Shown here: one piece after another, positions 11,290 to 22,014 of the stretch
How the letters are laid out: each line of letters opens with the position of its first letter
Position numbering within the stretch: position 1 is the stretch's first letter
Assembly: GCA_951799445.1 (NCBI GenBank)
Contig: OX637291.1
Span: forward strand, 622,501 to 686,500
Source: Pseudisothecium myosuroides
Taxonomy: Eukaryota; Streptophyta; Bryopsida; Hypnales; Lembophyllaceae
Length of the DNA: 64,000 bases
Reading direction: 5' to 3'
The notes under the pieces: generated by a model
What the model was told of the DNA's origin: nothing
What the model saw: only the letters and a program-made list of their open reading frames with translations
Database searches by the model: none
Made by a program: the position numbers and the translations under genes

Positions 11290-11862
11290 GGTGGTCTTTG
11301 GTTTTGTTTTGAATTTTCTCCAAGTTCACCGCTTATTTAGAAGTTATTACAATTTTTGGATGATCGAAACTCCTTCTTTCCTCTTCTCCTTTCTTTTCTT
11401 TCTTCCTCTTTCTTCTACTCTAGCACTATTCCACCTAAGCCTTTATGAGTCTTACACTACGGTTTCAAACTCCAAAGAAGTGTTTAAGAGGCCAACTATC
11501 CTCTTACACAATTTGCCTTTGTGTCATCCTAATCCTCCTCCCAACGGTCACCACAAATTCTCAAGATTTCCCTCCCTAAGTCTACCTAGGCTTAGACCTA
11601 GGTCACTATTTATCGTCTCTCTCCTTTTTGTTCTCTACTTCATCTCCTTCTTTCTAATCTCCCTCTATTGCTCATGTGTGTATTTGGTTGGTTAGAATGG
11701 AGGTTTCAAGTGTGCGTGCAGGTGTGACGTGGAGGGTACAATTATGTGTGTAGGAGTGATGTGAGGTGTTGACTCTCTTCCTTCCCCTCCCTTTGTTCTT
11801 TAGTCACAACTTGGAAGTTCTGGAATTTTGGCCTTGGATCCCCACTGGGTTTAACTGGTTTT

Positions 11863-11907
11863 CTAAACTAGCTCTATCTCTGATTTCCTAAACTAGATCT
11901 ATCACTG
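11863..11907 (+). repeat. tandem repeat interrupted by the 3.48-kb insertion, left part
   Basis: Units of TTTCCTAAACTAGATCTATC type. The same units continue at 15398-15510 on the other side of the nested element, so the insertion landed inside a tandem array. Confidence 0.75.
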
Positions 11908-13044
11908 GTTCCTGTCGTACGCGCAATCTAGGCGTAAGTATCCTTAACACCAAAATGATGATAAGATAACACAAAATATCGTCCCAGGAGATTCTAGTAT
12001 GTTTCAGCAAGCTAAGGAGTTTCCGAGTCGTGATCCAAAACAACAAAACCCCAAGCAACACCTCTTTCTTTTCCTATTTCTGACACAATGGTCTTCCGGA
12101 TCCCAATCCGGATCTATCCCTTTCCGGTTTCCGGTTTGATCCAGATTTCGGGTCTCACTTCTTAACTCTAACTGGTTTTCTATTCCCCTGTTTTATCCTC
12201 AGGGTGTCCGCCTTTGATCTTTTAGAGGGGTAGGAACGCACCACTCATAGACATCTATTTCTCTGCACACCACTTCACACAAAACAATCCTAACCGAGTT
12301 TTTATTGTAGAATAGAGAAAGTAATCATCCTCACAATTCCCCGGGTAGCTTGCCCGGAAAACAGGTCACTCAGAATTGCATCCTTCCGCTTCTACTACAA
12401 CGACAGATCAAGGAAGCCGGAACTGAAAGAGATTCGTGCATCTATCTACCAGACTGATCCTATGGTTGGCAGACCTTCCGGTGAGTGGGGATTTTCCGCT
12501 GGCGGTCGCTTATCTCCGCTCGGAATCCTCCCTGGATTCTGGACTCGCATCCGCACCACTACTTAGAACCGGATCACCGTTACGGTAATTTAAAGGTACC
12601 ACGCGCAAGTCCTTACTCACAAGTCTAGTGAAGTTTCCTCACAAACTTACTCGCTCAAATCAGGTCTAACTAAGTCTCAACCCGGATTCCCCCTCACCCA
12701 CCTTCTCTCACACTTTTGACACTCCATAAACAACTCAAAGAAACGTGCACATAGCCAGAAATCCGAATGTCCACTTAGTGGCTCAGATTTAGAGAAAAGA
12801 GAATATGCACATAAACTAATGCACACAAAATGGCAAGGCTGGAATCAAAGGGCAACAAGCTGCCCTTCACTTAAAAAGCCCTAACAAAAAGCCAAAAAAA
12901 GAACACCTGAAAATCCAGGTGACCAATCAGTAACCAACCGTAATATCCGGAAAGTTCAAAGTCAACTACTTCCTAAGAATCCGGAACCGGGTCCCACGGA
13001 AAATCCGCTCCAGATTAAAAATCCTAAAACTACAAACATACTAA

Positions 13045-14946
13045 CTACTTTCCCCGCTTTGATTTCTTCGAGCTGCTACTTGGCCCTGCAGGTGGTTTCC
13101 TGCTCCCTTTCGGTGGAGTAGACTTCGTTGCAGCCCGGGTCGGAATCTTCCGCTGGATCGGCTGCGGGTCGTCATCCAAAGCCGTCTCATCCCCGGAAGT
13201 GAATTCTCCCTTCTCGGACTCTTGGATCATCTCCACTCTGGCCTCTCGCTCTGGCGAATCGTCCAGCTGAATCGGTGTTGTACTCTTCTTGGGCGATGCC
13301 TTCTGCATATGAGTAAAGTCGATCGGATTGGTCCGAGCCGGATTTGACAAGGCCCCCATCCGATGGATTAAATCGCTCTGGACGGATGTCCCGGATGCCG
13401 GAACAGAACTCCCTGCTTCTACCGGAATCGACTGGACACTCCTCGTCTGGCTGAACTTAGTGGTCTTCATCTGGATCCGTGCTTGACCTGGAGTAGGTCT
13501 TGGGGATGCGGGTAAACTCATCCCTGACCCCGGCTTCTGGGGCGTCTTCAATAAGTCGACGTTGGGCAGCTCCGGAAAGTGGGTGAAGTCCAAGGGCTTG
13601 TTGGGGTCGAGGTGCCCCAACAGTTGCGCCATCTCCTTCAAAATTCCCTCCATCCGGGCCTGGAAGTCCACCAAGATGGTCACCACCTTGGACCCGGATA
13701 AGTGGCCTATACCACTCAACTGATTGGTGAAGAGTCGGGATTTGACAACAGCTTCCGCGGGCTGTTCCACCAACGCGGTCAGATTGTGGACGAGTTGGAG
13801 AGCTTCTGCCTCCTTTTGCCGTGCAACTGCGGCATCCATATCCGCCCAGTTCACCCGACATAACAGGTCATCCCTTTCCTTCTCCAAGCTCTTGATCCGC
13901 TCGTCCTTCTCACGAAGCAGATCCGGGCTCGGTAGTTTCCGGATCTGATTTATGATATCTTCCGGCTCCACCTTCAGCTCTGCAGCAATCCCTAGGATCA
14001 TGTCGGACATCCCGAAATACATGTGCTTGGCCTCCTCCATCCACTGCGTTCCGGCGTCGAAGAAGTCCGACTGCATTTCCGGTTTCGGGGGTTGACTCGG
14101 CTCTCCTTTTTCCGGGGTCAACTGTTCCACCCTCGAGTTTGGATTGGTCAACTTCCTTCTCTTCTCCCGCTTGTCGACCAGGTCCTGCTGCTACTGTTCT
14201 TCTTCCTCGTCTTCGTCTTCTTCTTCTTCCTCCTCCTCTCCCTCAATTGGAGTATCCGGTGGAATTTCGTGCGTGAGACCATACTTTACTATTTCTAATC
14301 CGGTGTTGTAAATCACCATCTCTTCACTCGTCAGCACCTCTTGATGGTGATACAGGTGAAACAGGTACGGACTGAGAAGACTCGGCTTTCCTTTCCCTAC
14401 ATGCGACACGAGCTTCTTTACTATCCCGGCTAGAACTTTCCCCTAGTGGACTACCTTATCTTCTAAAGCCCCAAAGATAGTGTTGGCCACCGTAACCGTA
14501 ACTCGGGTGGGCTTTTCCGGATACATGATCGGAATCAAAAATTCCAACACCCGTTTCTGCCTAGCGTCCTTACAGTCACTCACTGGGTATCCGTCCTTAG
14601 TGGTAACCGGATTACGGAACTTCCCAATCCCGTACGTTTCTACCCGAGATCCTAATCTGGTCCCATTCTTCTCAAACCCGTATACGTCAGCCCATACATC
14701 CGCCGTCCATGCTCCGGGTTGGCCTCTCACAATTAACTCGAACTGATTCGGAACCCCTGTGATCAGCTGCTCCAGCATCTCTGCGTTCTTAACATTCCAC
14801 GGTCGGTGGATCAAACCTACGCACCCCATCCGGGTCAGATCTGTCTCTAACTCCTTCCGGTGCGTTGGGTCGGTGGGAATAGCCGGTCTAACTATCCGAG
14901 CTGAGACAGAAGGTCGATGCGCTACCGGTTTGCTGGACTCCGCCAT
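13045..14946 (-). pseudogene. gag-like ORF of a retroelement, one frame with two amber stops
   Basis: A single minus-strand frame of about 634 codons. It opens MAESSKPVAHRPSV, is interrupted by TAG at 14443-14445 (after ALEDKVVH) and again by TAG at 14191-14193 (CAG-TAG-CAG-CAG, after an acidic EEEEDEDEEEEQ run), then stays open to 13045. The last third is basic and Ser/Pro-rich and ends SSSSKKSKRGK. A heptad-like Lys/Glu segment follows LREKDERIKSLEKERDD. This layout (structured N-part, acidic hinge, coiled segment, basic tail) fits gag-like proteins of plant transposons, but no zinc knuckle or enzyme domain is seen. CAG-to-TAG is the change expected from deamination in a CHG site. Confidence 0.5.
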
Positions 14947-14995
14947 AGTTCACCGACACCGACTACTAAATCCGGTGCAATCGGCACCAACCTCA

Positions 14996-15392
14996 CCCAT
15001 CTCTCTCTGTCGCGATCTCTAACTCACCACTCTTTCTCTCAGCTAAGTGCGCAAGACAATCAGCAAAGTGAAGAATGAGGAAGATTAGGTCTGGCGAGGG
15101 TTTAAGTACTAGTCGAGCTACCGACCGTTCCCCTTGGCGAACGGAAAGAGGTCCGTTCCCGTAACGGTTCCCTAGCGGCGTAGGTCGGATACCTATTCCG
15201 TAGCTCGTTCCGATCCGACCTAACTCGGATTTAAGATCCGTTATAGGATCTGGATCTCGGATTCTAACTATCCGGAATTTGTCTGTATTCGGATCTAATT
15301 TCCTTCTTCCTACCAAAATTTTGAAATTTTTGCCTAACTCCTAACCTATTTCTATGCTATACCTCTCCCTTATGAGTTTCCGTACTCCCACA
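14996..15392 (-). other. leader of the gag-like element
   Basis: Upstream sequence of the gag-like gene. Repeated CCGTTCCC/GGTTCC and GGATCT words are present, but I cannot place a TATA box with confidence. Confidence 0.3.
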
Positions 15393-15397
15393 GTTCC

Positions 15398-15510
15398 CTA
15401 AACTAGATCTATCACTGATTTCCTAAACTAGATTTATAACTAATTTTCTAAACTAGATCTATCACTGATTTCCTAACTAGATCTATAACAAATTTTCTAA
15501 ACTAGGTCCT
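15398..15510 (+). repeat. tandem repeat of CTAAACTAGATCTATCACTG units, right part
   Basis: Four to five units of about 27 bp; alternate copies read GATCTATCACTGATTT and GATTTATAACTAATTT. It continues the array seen at 11863-11907. Confidence 0.8.
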
Positions 15511-15689
15511 GATTAGTAGAGAGTTTTTTCAAACAAAAAAAACCAAAGTTGGGGCCCCGCAGGGCATCATTCCGTTTTTGGTCCGAAATCAGCCATAATG
15601 TATGTGAGTCATGGTCCAGTCTACCAAATCGCAAAATCGGCCCAAGGTGGGCGCTGGACAGGCAGTGTACCGACCTTGGGTACCGGCCT

Positions 15690-15870
15690 TGTACCGGCTG
15701 TGGCTGGGCTCCCCGTTACTGCCGCTGGGCTCCTCGGTACTGCCGGCTGGGCTCCCGTTACTGCCGCTGGGCTCCCGGTTCTGCCAGCTGGCTCCCCGTT
15801 ACTGCCGCTGGGCTGACTGGTCCGCTGGCTGGCTGGTCCACTGGACTGGCTTGGTCCGCTGGTTGGCTTG
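15690..15870 (+). repeat. GC-rich minisatellite
   Basis: Imperfect 18-22 bp units such as GGGCTCCCGTTACTGCCGCT, followed by GGCTGGCTGGTCC words. All three frames stay open across it only because stops are absent from the unit, so it is not a gene. Confidence 0.7.
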
Positions 15871-16164
15871 GTATGCTAGCCACCACCAAATTTTTAATCA
15901 CCTCAATGGGTTCCCTCAAGGGAACCCACTTAGCAAATAAAAATTGGAATTTTAGAAAAAATTAGTGCTAGAGTCAAGGCTTTGCCGTCCGGGGGTTAGG
16001 CCCAAATTTGTGAAGCAAGACACTCGGCTTAACAAATCATGTATACAAGGGCTAGGCAGCTAAACTTGGCCCACCACTTCCTACTTCCTACTAGACTCTA
16101 ATATCTTGGAAGCTAAACTCTGGAGGTTTCCACAAAGGTCTTGGAAACTAGACTTTGGAACTAA

Positions 16165-16520
16165 ACACGGGGGAAGTGCAAAGCTTCGCCGTTAAGTTGG
16201 TTTTAATACCAACTTTAGGACTTCTTGGCACCTCGGGGGTTCAAAGCTTCGCCGTCTACACTTTTAACACACGTTTTAGGACTTCAACTTGTCACTAGTT
16301 CAAAGCTTCGCCGTTTCCAAGGGGGGTCCACACAATGAGAGAGACTTTAGAAGAGGGAAAACAACTAAACTTTTAAAGAAGAACATACACAAGTTCAAAG
16401 CTTCGCCGTCCCGGAGGGGGGTCCATTCAACAAGGAGAAGATTAGAAGAGGGTTGGGGATAACTTTAGAAAACATGCACAAAGGAGGTTCAAAGCTTCGC
16501 CGTCCCGGAGGGGGGTCCAC
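16165..16520 (+). repeat. spaced array of CAAAGCTTCGCCGT motifs (copy 1)
   Basis: Copies begin at about 16177, 16240, 16298, 16392 and 16489, giving spacings of roughly 63, 58, 94 and 97 bp. Later copies extend into CCCGGAGGGGGGTCCA. A relaxed copy (CAAGGCTTTGCCGTC) lies near 15976. The same array with nearly the same spacings is at 23401-23735. Confidence 0.8.
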
Positions 16521-16960
16521 TCAACAAGGAGAAGGTTAGAAGAGGGTGTAAGAAAAAACACAAAGAGAAAACACACAAGTTAGACCACGTGGCAACACAA
16601 AGCTTACACGCTAAAGGCCCCCCAAAGCGGCATCACCAAGGTACGGTGGGGGGTGACTTTAGGATTAGTGCACGATACAAAAAAAAAGACTCTTAAACTT
16701 CACAAGTTAGACCACAACACGTACAAGAGGGAGAGAGAGGCTCTCCACTTACAACAAGATGCCAACAACTTCACAAAAGAGTACACAAAGCAAGGTAGAA
16801 GGACCCCCAAGGACCTTCAAAGCTTGAAAATAAGCAACAATGGAGCCAAAAATGCTCCGAAAACACCGTAGAGGTTTTTGGCTTCAAACGCTAAAATATC
16901 CAAAATAACTTGGACCCACGGACCCAAAACAAGAATTGGGGGTGTTCTAGAGAGAGAAAT
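16521..16960. other. element sequence without a supported gene
   Basis: Purine-rich, CACAAAG-rich sequence following the motif array. The open frame at 16653-16871 is Lys/Thr-rich and low in complexity, and I do not believe it. Confidence 0.4.
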
Positions 16961-16977
16961 GGGGCCCTTATATAGGT
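16961..16977 (-). promoter_or_regulatory. possible TATA box of the 8.35-kb element
   Basis: On the minus strand ACCTATATAAGGGCCCC is a classical TATATAAG box followed by a CT-rich stretch. It lies upstream, in transcription direction, of the conserved acidic exon at 11289. Not tested. Confidence 0.4.
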
Positions 16978-18264
16978 TTCCAAGGGCTCACCCCTCCCTC
17001 TAGAGTTCTAAGGTAACTTTATCAACGGGGATTTTCATCCTTATCCTCAAAGATTTTCATCCTACATCCTAAATTTCTACTTCTACCATCTATGTTGGAC
17101 CAACATCCTAACCTTTGGAGATTAGCTCCAATCGCCAAACAGATTGCGCCATTGGATCCAGATCGTCGTGTTTAGTCCTAGACCTCCCTACCCCTGGACC
17201 GAGGCCAAAAACCTATCGTAGGCTAATTTAGTTTAAAAATCAAATCGTGGTAAAATCCTAGATCTTGGGGGTCTCTTATTTTGAGAAATGTGAATAGCCT
17301 AGGGTCTCCGGTAGGTGCGAGAGAGTCGGGAAGGACTTTTGGTTGACTTCGTTTCGCCATTGTATGGTCCCGGGATGCCGGTCAACGCGGCGGGGACCCC
17401 GCCACGTGGTTAATTCCCGAGGAATCTCGCCGGTTTGGGTACTTGCCGCTATCGGAATGTCGTGAAACTTCACGGAGCGCATTATTAACATAAACCAAGC
17501 TAGTCTAATTTTTAGTGAGATTTTATTGTAACCTAGGTAATTTTCATGAAATTCCCGTTGGAGATTAGGGGGGTTGACCACCCGGAAAAAGGTTCTTCTG
17601 CAAGTCGGAAGATGCTGGGATTTTTCACGTGACCTCTCAGGGAGTCGCATGAAAGACGTGCGGGTGTGTTTCCGTACCTAGCACGATTGGTCAATGGAGA
17701 TTTAAACTGGACATCCCCTTGAATTAGCGACGGTGCGGGAATCTTCTGCAGGTGGAGGAATCTTGGCGAACCGATTTCGCCATTGGACTCCTGGCATGGG
17801 ATTCACCCTAGAACACCATCCTTGGGCTGTAGATTCCTCCACGGGCCCGGTCTTGCGTGAGTGGCTCCTGCATGCTAACAATCGGGATTTTGGAAATTCG
17901 TCGATCTAATGGGGAATTCTAAATCTAACTCTAGGACCTGACCTAGTGGCCTCGCTGTAGATCCCTCGGACCGACCTAGCCATGAATCGCCACATTCATG
18001 GTGGGATTTAGCCCTTTTGGGGCTGTGTGACTCGAATCCTTCAAATCTAACCTTTTCGTTATTTCTACACCATTTTTAGGCAAGGTTTGGGGGAATCTAA
18101 GTAAAAAACACAAATCTAGACCAAATACTATAATGGGTATGACACAACCCTATTTCAGTTCTATACTCTTTTTATGGATTTTTCTATATTTTTATCAACT
18201 TTAAATTGCAAATTTCCAAAAAAAATAATTCTACGAGTCCCAAGTGACAAATTGGGAGCTCACA
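16978..18264. other. distal part of the 8.35-kb insertion, no gene seen
   Basis: A 124-codon minus-strand frame (17650-17276) is present but has no recognisable motif. The rest is non-coding up to the CACA end. Confidence 0.4.
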
Positions 18265-18830
18265 GGTTGTCATCTGGAGCTCCATGGTGAAGAAAAATAT
18301 GGAGGACGTTGTCGGGTACCTGTTTGAGGGAATCAAGGAACCCTTCGATATACTAGGACAGGAGCAGTGCGGTAGGATTGAGGTCGCTAAGGGGAAATAT
18401 TTGACCCACCCAGATAACCAGAACAAGTACCTTTTCCTCAAAGTTTTAGAGGATGAGTTGTTCTCGAATCCCAGTGGCACGACATCGTTTCACGCCAACA
18501 ATACCCTTCTTATTGACGACTCTCCCGAGAAGAGTGTGTGTAACGAAAGGGGGAATGCAATTTTCTTGAGAACGTGGATCCATGGTCAAGAGGACGATGA
18601 CATGCTCCTTGGCTCCCTGGCTTCAACGCCTGCACGAGGAATGTAGTCCGACAAAACTGCTCGAATATGTGAACAATAATCGGATAGGACATGATCCGCT
18701 CCCTTCGAATTCGCAAATGCATTCCTATATTTTGCAGGGGATGTGGGAGTCTGCAGAGAAGATGGGGACTCGATTTGAGCTTTGGGGAATGAACTATGTG
18801 ATCGATTGCAGGAGTCCTAGACCATAGACT
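18265..18830 (+). pseudogene. HAD (FCP1/NIF-type) protein, C-terminal half
   Basis: Continues the protein cut at 9914. It has the VIWSSM strand, then DILGQEQCGRIEVAKGKY, FLKVLEDELFSNPSGTTSF and NTLLIDDSPEKSV, where the DD pair matches HAD motif IV. Near 18600 the frame shifts: the true sequence runs on as APWLQRLHEECSPTKLLEYV and ends FELWGMNYVIDC... at about 18830. The copy on the minus strand at 58759-58055 has the same order of blocks. In known proteins this fold dephosphorylates Ser/Thr, for example in the RNA polymerase II tail; that role here is inference, and the motif I Asn makes activity doubtful. Confidence 0.65.
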
Positions 18831-19031
18831 AGGAAATTTTCTTCCCTTAGATTAGGAAGGGTAGTGTTTGTAAATAGGGGACGCAAACCTTTCGGACTTC
18901 TATTTTCAAACTTCCTTTGCGCCGAATTTTTGAGCTCTGTAAATTTTTAAACTTGTAATATATTAGTTTTACTTGCCGGGTTAAAACTGTGTAATGATGT
19001 TTTGCGGTCGCGGTTTTCCTTACCACTTTGG

Positions 19032-19050
19032 TATGCTCGAGTCGAGGTTA
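19032..19050. repeat. degenerate palindrome in a putative intron
   Basis: TATGCTCGAGTCGAGGTTA, just before the acceptor TTTGTTTCAG at 19087. Confidence 0.65.
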
Positions 19051-19087
19051 TTGAGTTTATCGTCCTTCCATTCTTCCTTTGTTTCAG

Positions 19088-19912
19088 GTGGGAGGATCCA
19101 ATTTGAACTTGCCGTCTTTGGAGAAACGACTGACAAGGAGTCTACGTTCAGGATCAGAGGCGTCACTCTCCAGATTGTCGAATTCAACTGGGGGAAGCTG
19201 CTTGCCGTCTGCTTTTTCAAGGCCTTACATGTTGTGCTCTGCCACGGACGCGGCTTCGGCGGCAATTGATTTTTCTAAGGGAAATGTGGAGGAGGGTGTT
19301 GTCGACAGCCCTCCTAGTCGAGGGCCGGTGAGGGTTCCTATTTGCTCGCTGTCTCCTTTGAAGCAGACATCATTTACGACAGGGCGAGCACGTTTATATT
19401 CGCCAACTCCGCGGACTGAGTCCACACCGCACAGGAAGCTGTACGCGGATGTAAACCGAATGGATTCCACTCCGTCAGATAGAAATAGAGTGTCCGAATT
19501 GGGTTCATTTATGGTTGACAAACTACCTCGACCCGAGGATAGTGGGTCAATCCCCTCGCAATCTCATAGAAGCGGATCTATGAACTCAAATGGCACTTTT
19601 TTCAGACGTAGGATTCTACGTGACAGTCGGTGCGCTGCCAACTCTTATCAATTAGGAAATGGGCATGTGTACATAAACAATGTCAATAGGAGGCAGAATA
19701 AGATATCTCCTCGACCTTCTAAATCTCTGAAGAACTTCAACATTCCTCGGAGCACGCTGAAACAAAAAGTGAAGGAGAGTAAGTCATTGTCTTTGGGGGC
19801 GTGCGGCGACTTCATGAATGGAAGTGGGCCTCTGAGGCATTCTCGACGCGAGGATATCTTGAGAGCATGGGCAAAAGAGAAAGCGATGGAGGCAGCAAAG
19901 ATCTCTCTATAA
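19088..19912 (+). CDS. Ser/Arg-rich tail protein of the palindrome element
   Basis: Open for about 274 codons after a good acceptor (TTTGTTTCAG/GTGGGAGG). Rich in Ser, Arg and Pro with no enzyme-like domain. Blocks such as SGSIPSQSHRSGSMNSNGTF, FRRRILRDSR, YQLGNGHVYINN and RHSRREDILRAWAKEKAMEA recur in the copies at 24516-24298 (minus), 42054-42272 (plus) and, more diverged, about 57620-56950 (minus), so it is a conserved part of the element. Two degenerate palindromes lie in it (19524-19541 giving PRPED, 19839-19856 giving SRREDI). It is probably the last exon of the gene that includes the HAD domain. This is the best preserved copy in the window. Confidence 0.5.
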   Translation: MGGSNLNLPSLEKRLTRSLRSGSEASLSRLSNSTGGSCLPSAFSRPYMLCSATDAASAAIDFSKGNVEEGVVDSPPSRGPVRVPICSLSPLKQTSFTTGRARLYSPTPRTESTPHRKLYADVNRMDSTPSDRNRVSELGSFMVDKLPRPEDSGSIPSQSHRSGSMNSNGTFFRRRILRDSRCAANSYQLGNGHVYINNVNRRQNKISPRPSKSLKNFNIPRSTLKQKVKESKSLSLGACGDFMNGSGPLRHSRREDILRAWAKEKAMEAAKISL

Positions 19913-20664
19913 AGCTTAAGACATGGGTAGGCAGATCATGCGTGTCAAGGATACCATGTGGTTAGTATAAATAGAATAGTCATTGTTATTAATGAAACTG
20001 ACATTCCTAGAAATAGAATACAAAAGGTATAATGAGCGAAGCGAAGTAGACCTCTCCATTTATACACAAGAAATAGTTCTGAAGTATATTCCTACTCTTT
20101 AATGTAAATTTCTTTTTTGGAGTAAAGCAACTTACTTTTTGCCATCTCTTGTATTTGGCTTTGAATGTTCTATGCCTTTTGCTTGTCGGAAGTCCATACT
20201 TTCTATTTTGGTCATATATTTGCCCTAATTTATCTTTGCCTTCAACAATTATATTCTAAATATAGGCCCCAAAAAGTGGGACATAGTTGTCTCAATTTAT
20301 GCATTTCGTGTCATTTTAATGAATACGGCCTTCATTGTGCAGGTAGAGGCAAACAAAATGCGACCAGTACAAGGACCAATACTTGAAAGATATTTTCAGC
20401 GCCTTTGGGCCGGTTGCCAAAGAAACTATCTAGAGACCACCCTCTTTTCCGCGGCCAAGTTCAAAGTCGGAGTAACTCTTGAGGGGTATCCCTTAGAAAG
20501 TAGCCGCCCAGACCTTGAGTCTGGAATCGCCTCTAGTATCGAAAAATGGCTCAGATGATCCCAAGTCAGAGTCCTCTCCGGAGCCCTTCACATGCAACAC
20601 TTGTTAGTCAACATGCATTTGTAACCTAGTATTTTCAGCTCCCGGTAGACGCACCAAAACTGTG
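19913..20664 (+). other. 3' flank of the palindrome element with a possible small exon
   Basis: 19960-20340 matches 43456-43880, so it belongs to the element. After TTCATTGTGCAG (20330-20341) a short frame (to about 20556) reads VEANKMRPVQGPILERYFQ...; it may be an exon but I do not recognise it. Confidence 0.35.
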
Positions 20665-21049
20665 GGCGCAAAATTATCCACCTTTGATAATAAAGCGAAT
20701 ACCGACCATGTTCTTAGCTTTTATCCACTTTTTTAATATAAGGGGATGTTGTGAGCGCGATCCACTGTGCCTTCCAAGCAATGGATCTTTTGCTAACGTT
20801 TCCTAAGTATCGTAGATGGGCAAAAGAAATGCCTAGAGATGCATGTGGTAACTTCCAAGCTAACTGCCAATGATCAGGGGTGATGGTGATTTAATGATGA
20901 ACTTCTAACTTCCTAACTATCTATTCTATGTCTAGGGTTGACTGGATAGTTGGCGTCATTTCTAACGTCCCTAACTACGTGAAATGGGAACTCCTATGTT
21001 CCTTCCATAAACTCCTAAGACTATCTTTTGTGTTTTAACGTTCTACCTG

Positions 21050-21900
21050 GAATTTCTACTTCAAAAGACTAACCCTAAATTTTAACTTCTACTCTAAATT
21101 TTGACTTCCAAATGTAACTCTAGATTTTTACTCCTTTGACTTGATTTTAAATTTTAACCTCCAAATTTGACTCTATGTTTTGACTTTTGACTCTAGGTTT
21201 TTACTTCTAAACTAACTCTAAAATTTACCCTCGAATTTTAATTCTATGTTTTGATTTTTTACTCTTGGTTTTTACTTCTAACTAACTCTAAAATTTACCC
21301 TCGGAATTTAACTCTATGTTTTGACTTTCAACTCTAAGTTTTTACTTCTAAAATTAATCCCAATTTTTAACCTCTAGGTTTGACCCTGCATTTGCACTTT
21401 CAATTCTAGATTTTCTACTTCTAGAACTAACTCTAAATTTTCTACTTCTAGAATTAATTCTAAAATTTAACTTCTACTTCTAATTTTTACTTTTACTTTT
21501 AGCTTTGATTTTTACTATCTAATTTTTATTCCAAATTTTAACTTCTAAGTTTAATCCTAAATTTTAACCTCTAATTCTAACTCTAACTTTTAATTCCTGA
21601 TTTCAAACTTTAATTTCTATTTCTATTCTTTTAAATCTACCTCCTAAATTGACTCTAACTTCCACTTCCCAATTTATCCTAAACTTTTTACTTTTAATTT
21701 CTACTTTCTACTCAGATTTTTAACTCCTAATTAACTCTAAATTTTTACTTTTTTAAACTACCCTAAGATTTCACTTGAAAATTTAACCCCTAATTTTGAA
21801 CTTCCAAATTAATTTTAACTTTTTAACTTCTCAATTTCACTTCAATTTTCACCTTCCAAATCTAATCCTACTTTACTTCCTAATTTACGAATCCCTAAAT
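21050..21900 (-). repeat. low-complexity intron-like region of copy 2
   Basis: Same style as 10250-10960: TTTTGACTCTAGGTTTTTAC, AACTCTAAAATTTACCCTCG and relatives, repeated irregularly. Confidence 0.7.
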
Positions 21901-22014
21901 CTAAACTTCTATCTTCCACTAATCTAATCTTGCTAATCACGGACTAAGGTCTAATCAAGAGAAATTAAGGAGTAATTTTAAAAAAATCCACCAAAGGTTA
22001 GTTTAATTACTCAC

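Larger units (their letters stand above)
11913..15392 (-). mobile_element. 3.48-kb nested insertion with 5-bp duplication, gag-like gene
   Basis: Flanked by GTTCC (11908-11912 and 15393-15397). Its ends are TGTCGTACGC and TACTCCCACA (TG...CA). It sits inside a tandem repeat that continues on both sides. GC is clearly higher than in the host element, which suggests separate origin or recent arrival. It carries one long minus-strand coding region (14946-13045). I found no reverse transcriptase and no pair of LTRs, so it is best read as a non-autonomous or solo-type retroelement. About 1.1 kb at 11913-13044 has no protein-like frame. Confidence 0.7.
9915..18264 (-). mobile_element. 8.35-kb insertion with 5-bp target duplication (TGTGGG family, copy 1)
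   Basis: Flanked by GGTTG on both sides (9910-9914 and 18265-18269). It begins TGTGGGCACAAG and ends GAGCTCACA, so TG...CA. Taking it out restores the HAD reading frame. The first few hundred bases match 20665 onward and, reversed, about 60840-61200, defining a family. No long terminal repeat pair is visible between its two ends, so it is solo-LTR-like or of another class. It contains an acidic first exon (11289-11227), a low-complexity intron, a motif array, a possible TATA box on the minus strand and a nested 3.48-kb element. No enzyme gene is seen. Confidence 0.75.
4194..20660 (+). mobile_element. decayed multi-exon element marked by a 19-bp palindrome ('palindrome element', copy A)
   Basis: Several pieces repeat elsewhere in the window in the same order. 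HAD gene plus Ser/Arg-rich tail: 58759 down to about 56950 on the minus strand. Tail alone: 41913-42480 and, in the inverted copy, 24120-24655. The 3' flank: 43456-43880. The palindrome TATCCTCGAGTCGAGGATA accompanies these parts and clusters at the 5' end (4194-4669). Coding parts are broken by stops and frameshifts, and the HAD gene is split by the 8.35-kb insertion at 9915-18264. The outer boundaries are estimates; I found no clear terminal repeats. The element class is unknown to me. Confidence 0.5.

Noticed and set aside
11240..11695. 151-codon plus-strand frame rich in Ser, Phe, Leu
   Set aside because: It is antisense to the conserved 63-bp exon and driven by a CT-rich leader.
15549..15965. 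Three overlapping plus-strand frames with repeated Gly/Ala/Pro/Leu words
   Set aside because: All frames are open because the GC-rich minisatellite lacks stops; no domain.
9915..18264. Standard LTR retrotransposon
   Set aside because: Ends are TG...CA with a 5-bp duplication, but the first and last few hundred bases do not match each other and no pol gene is present.
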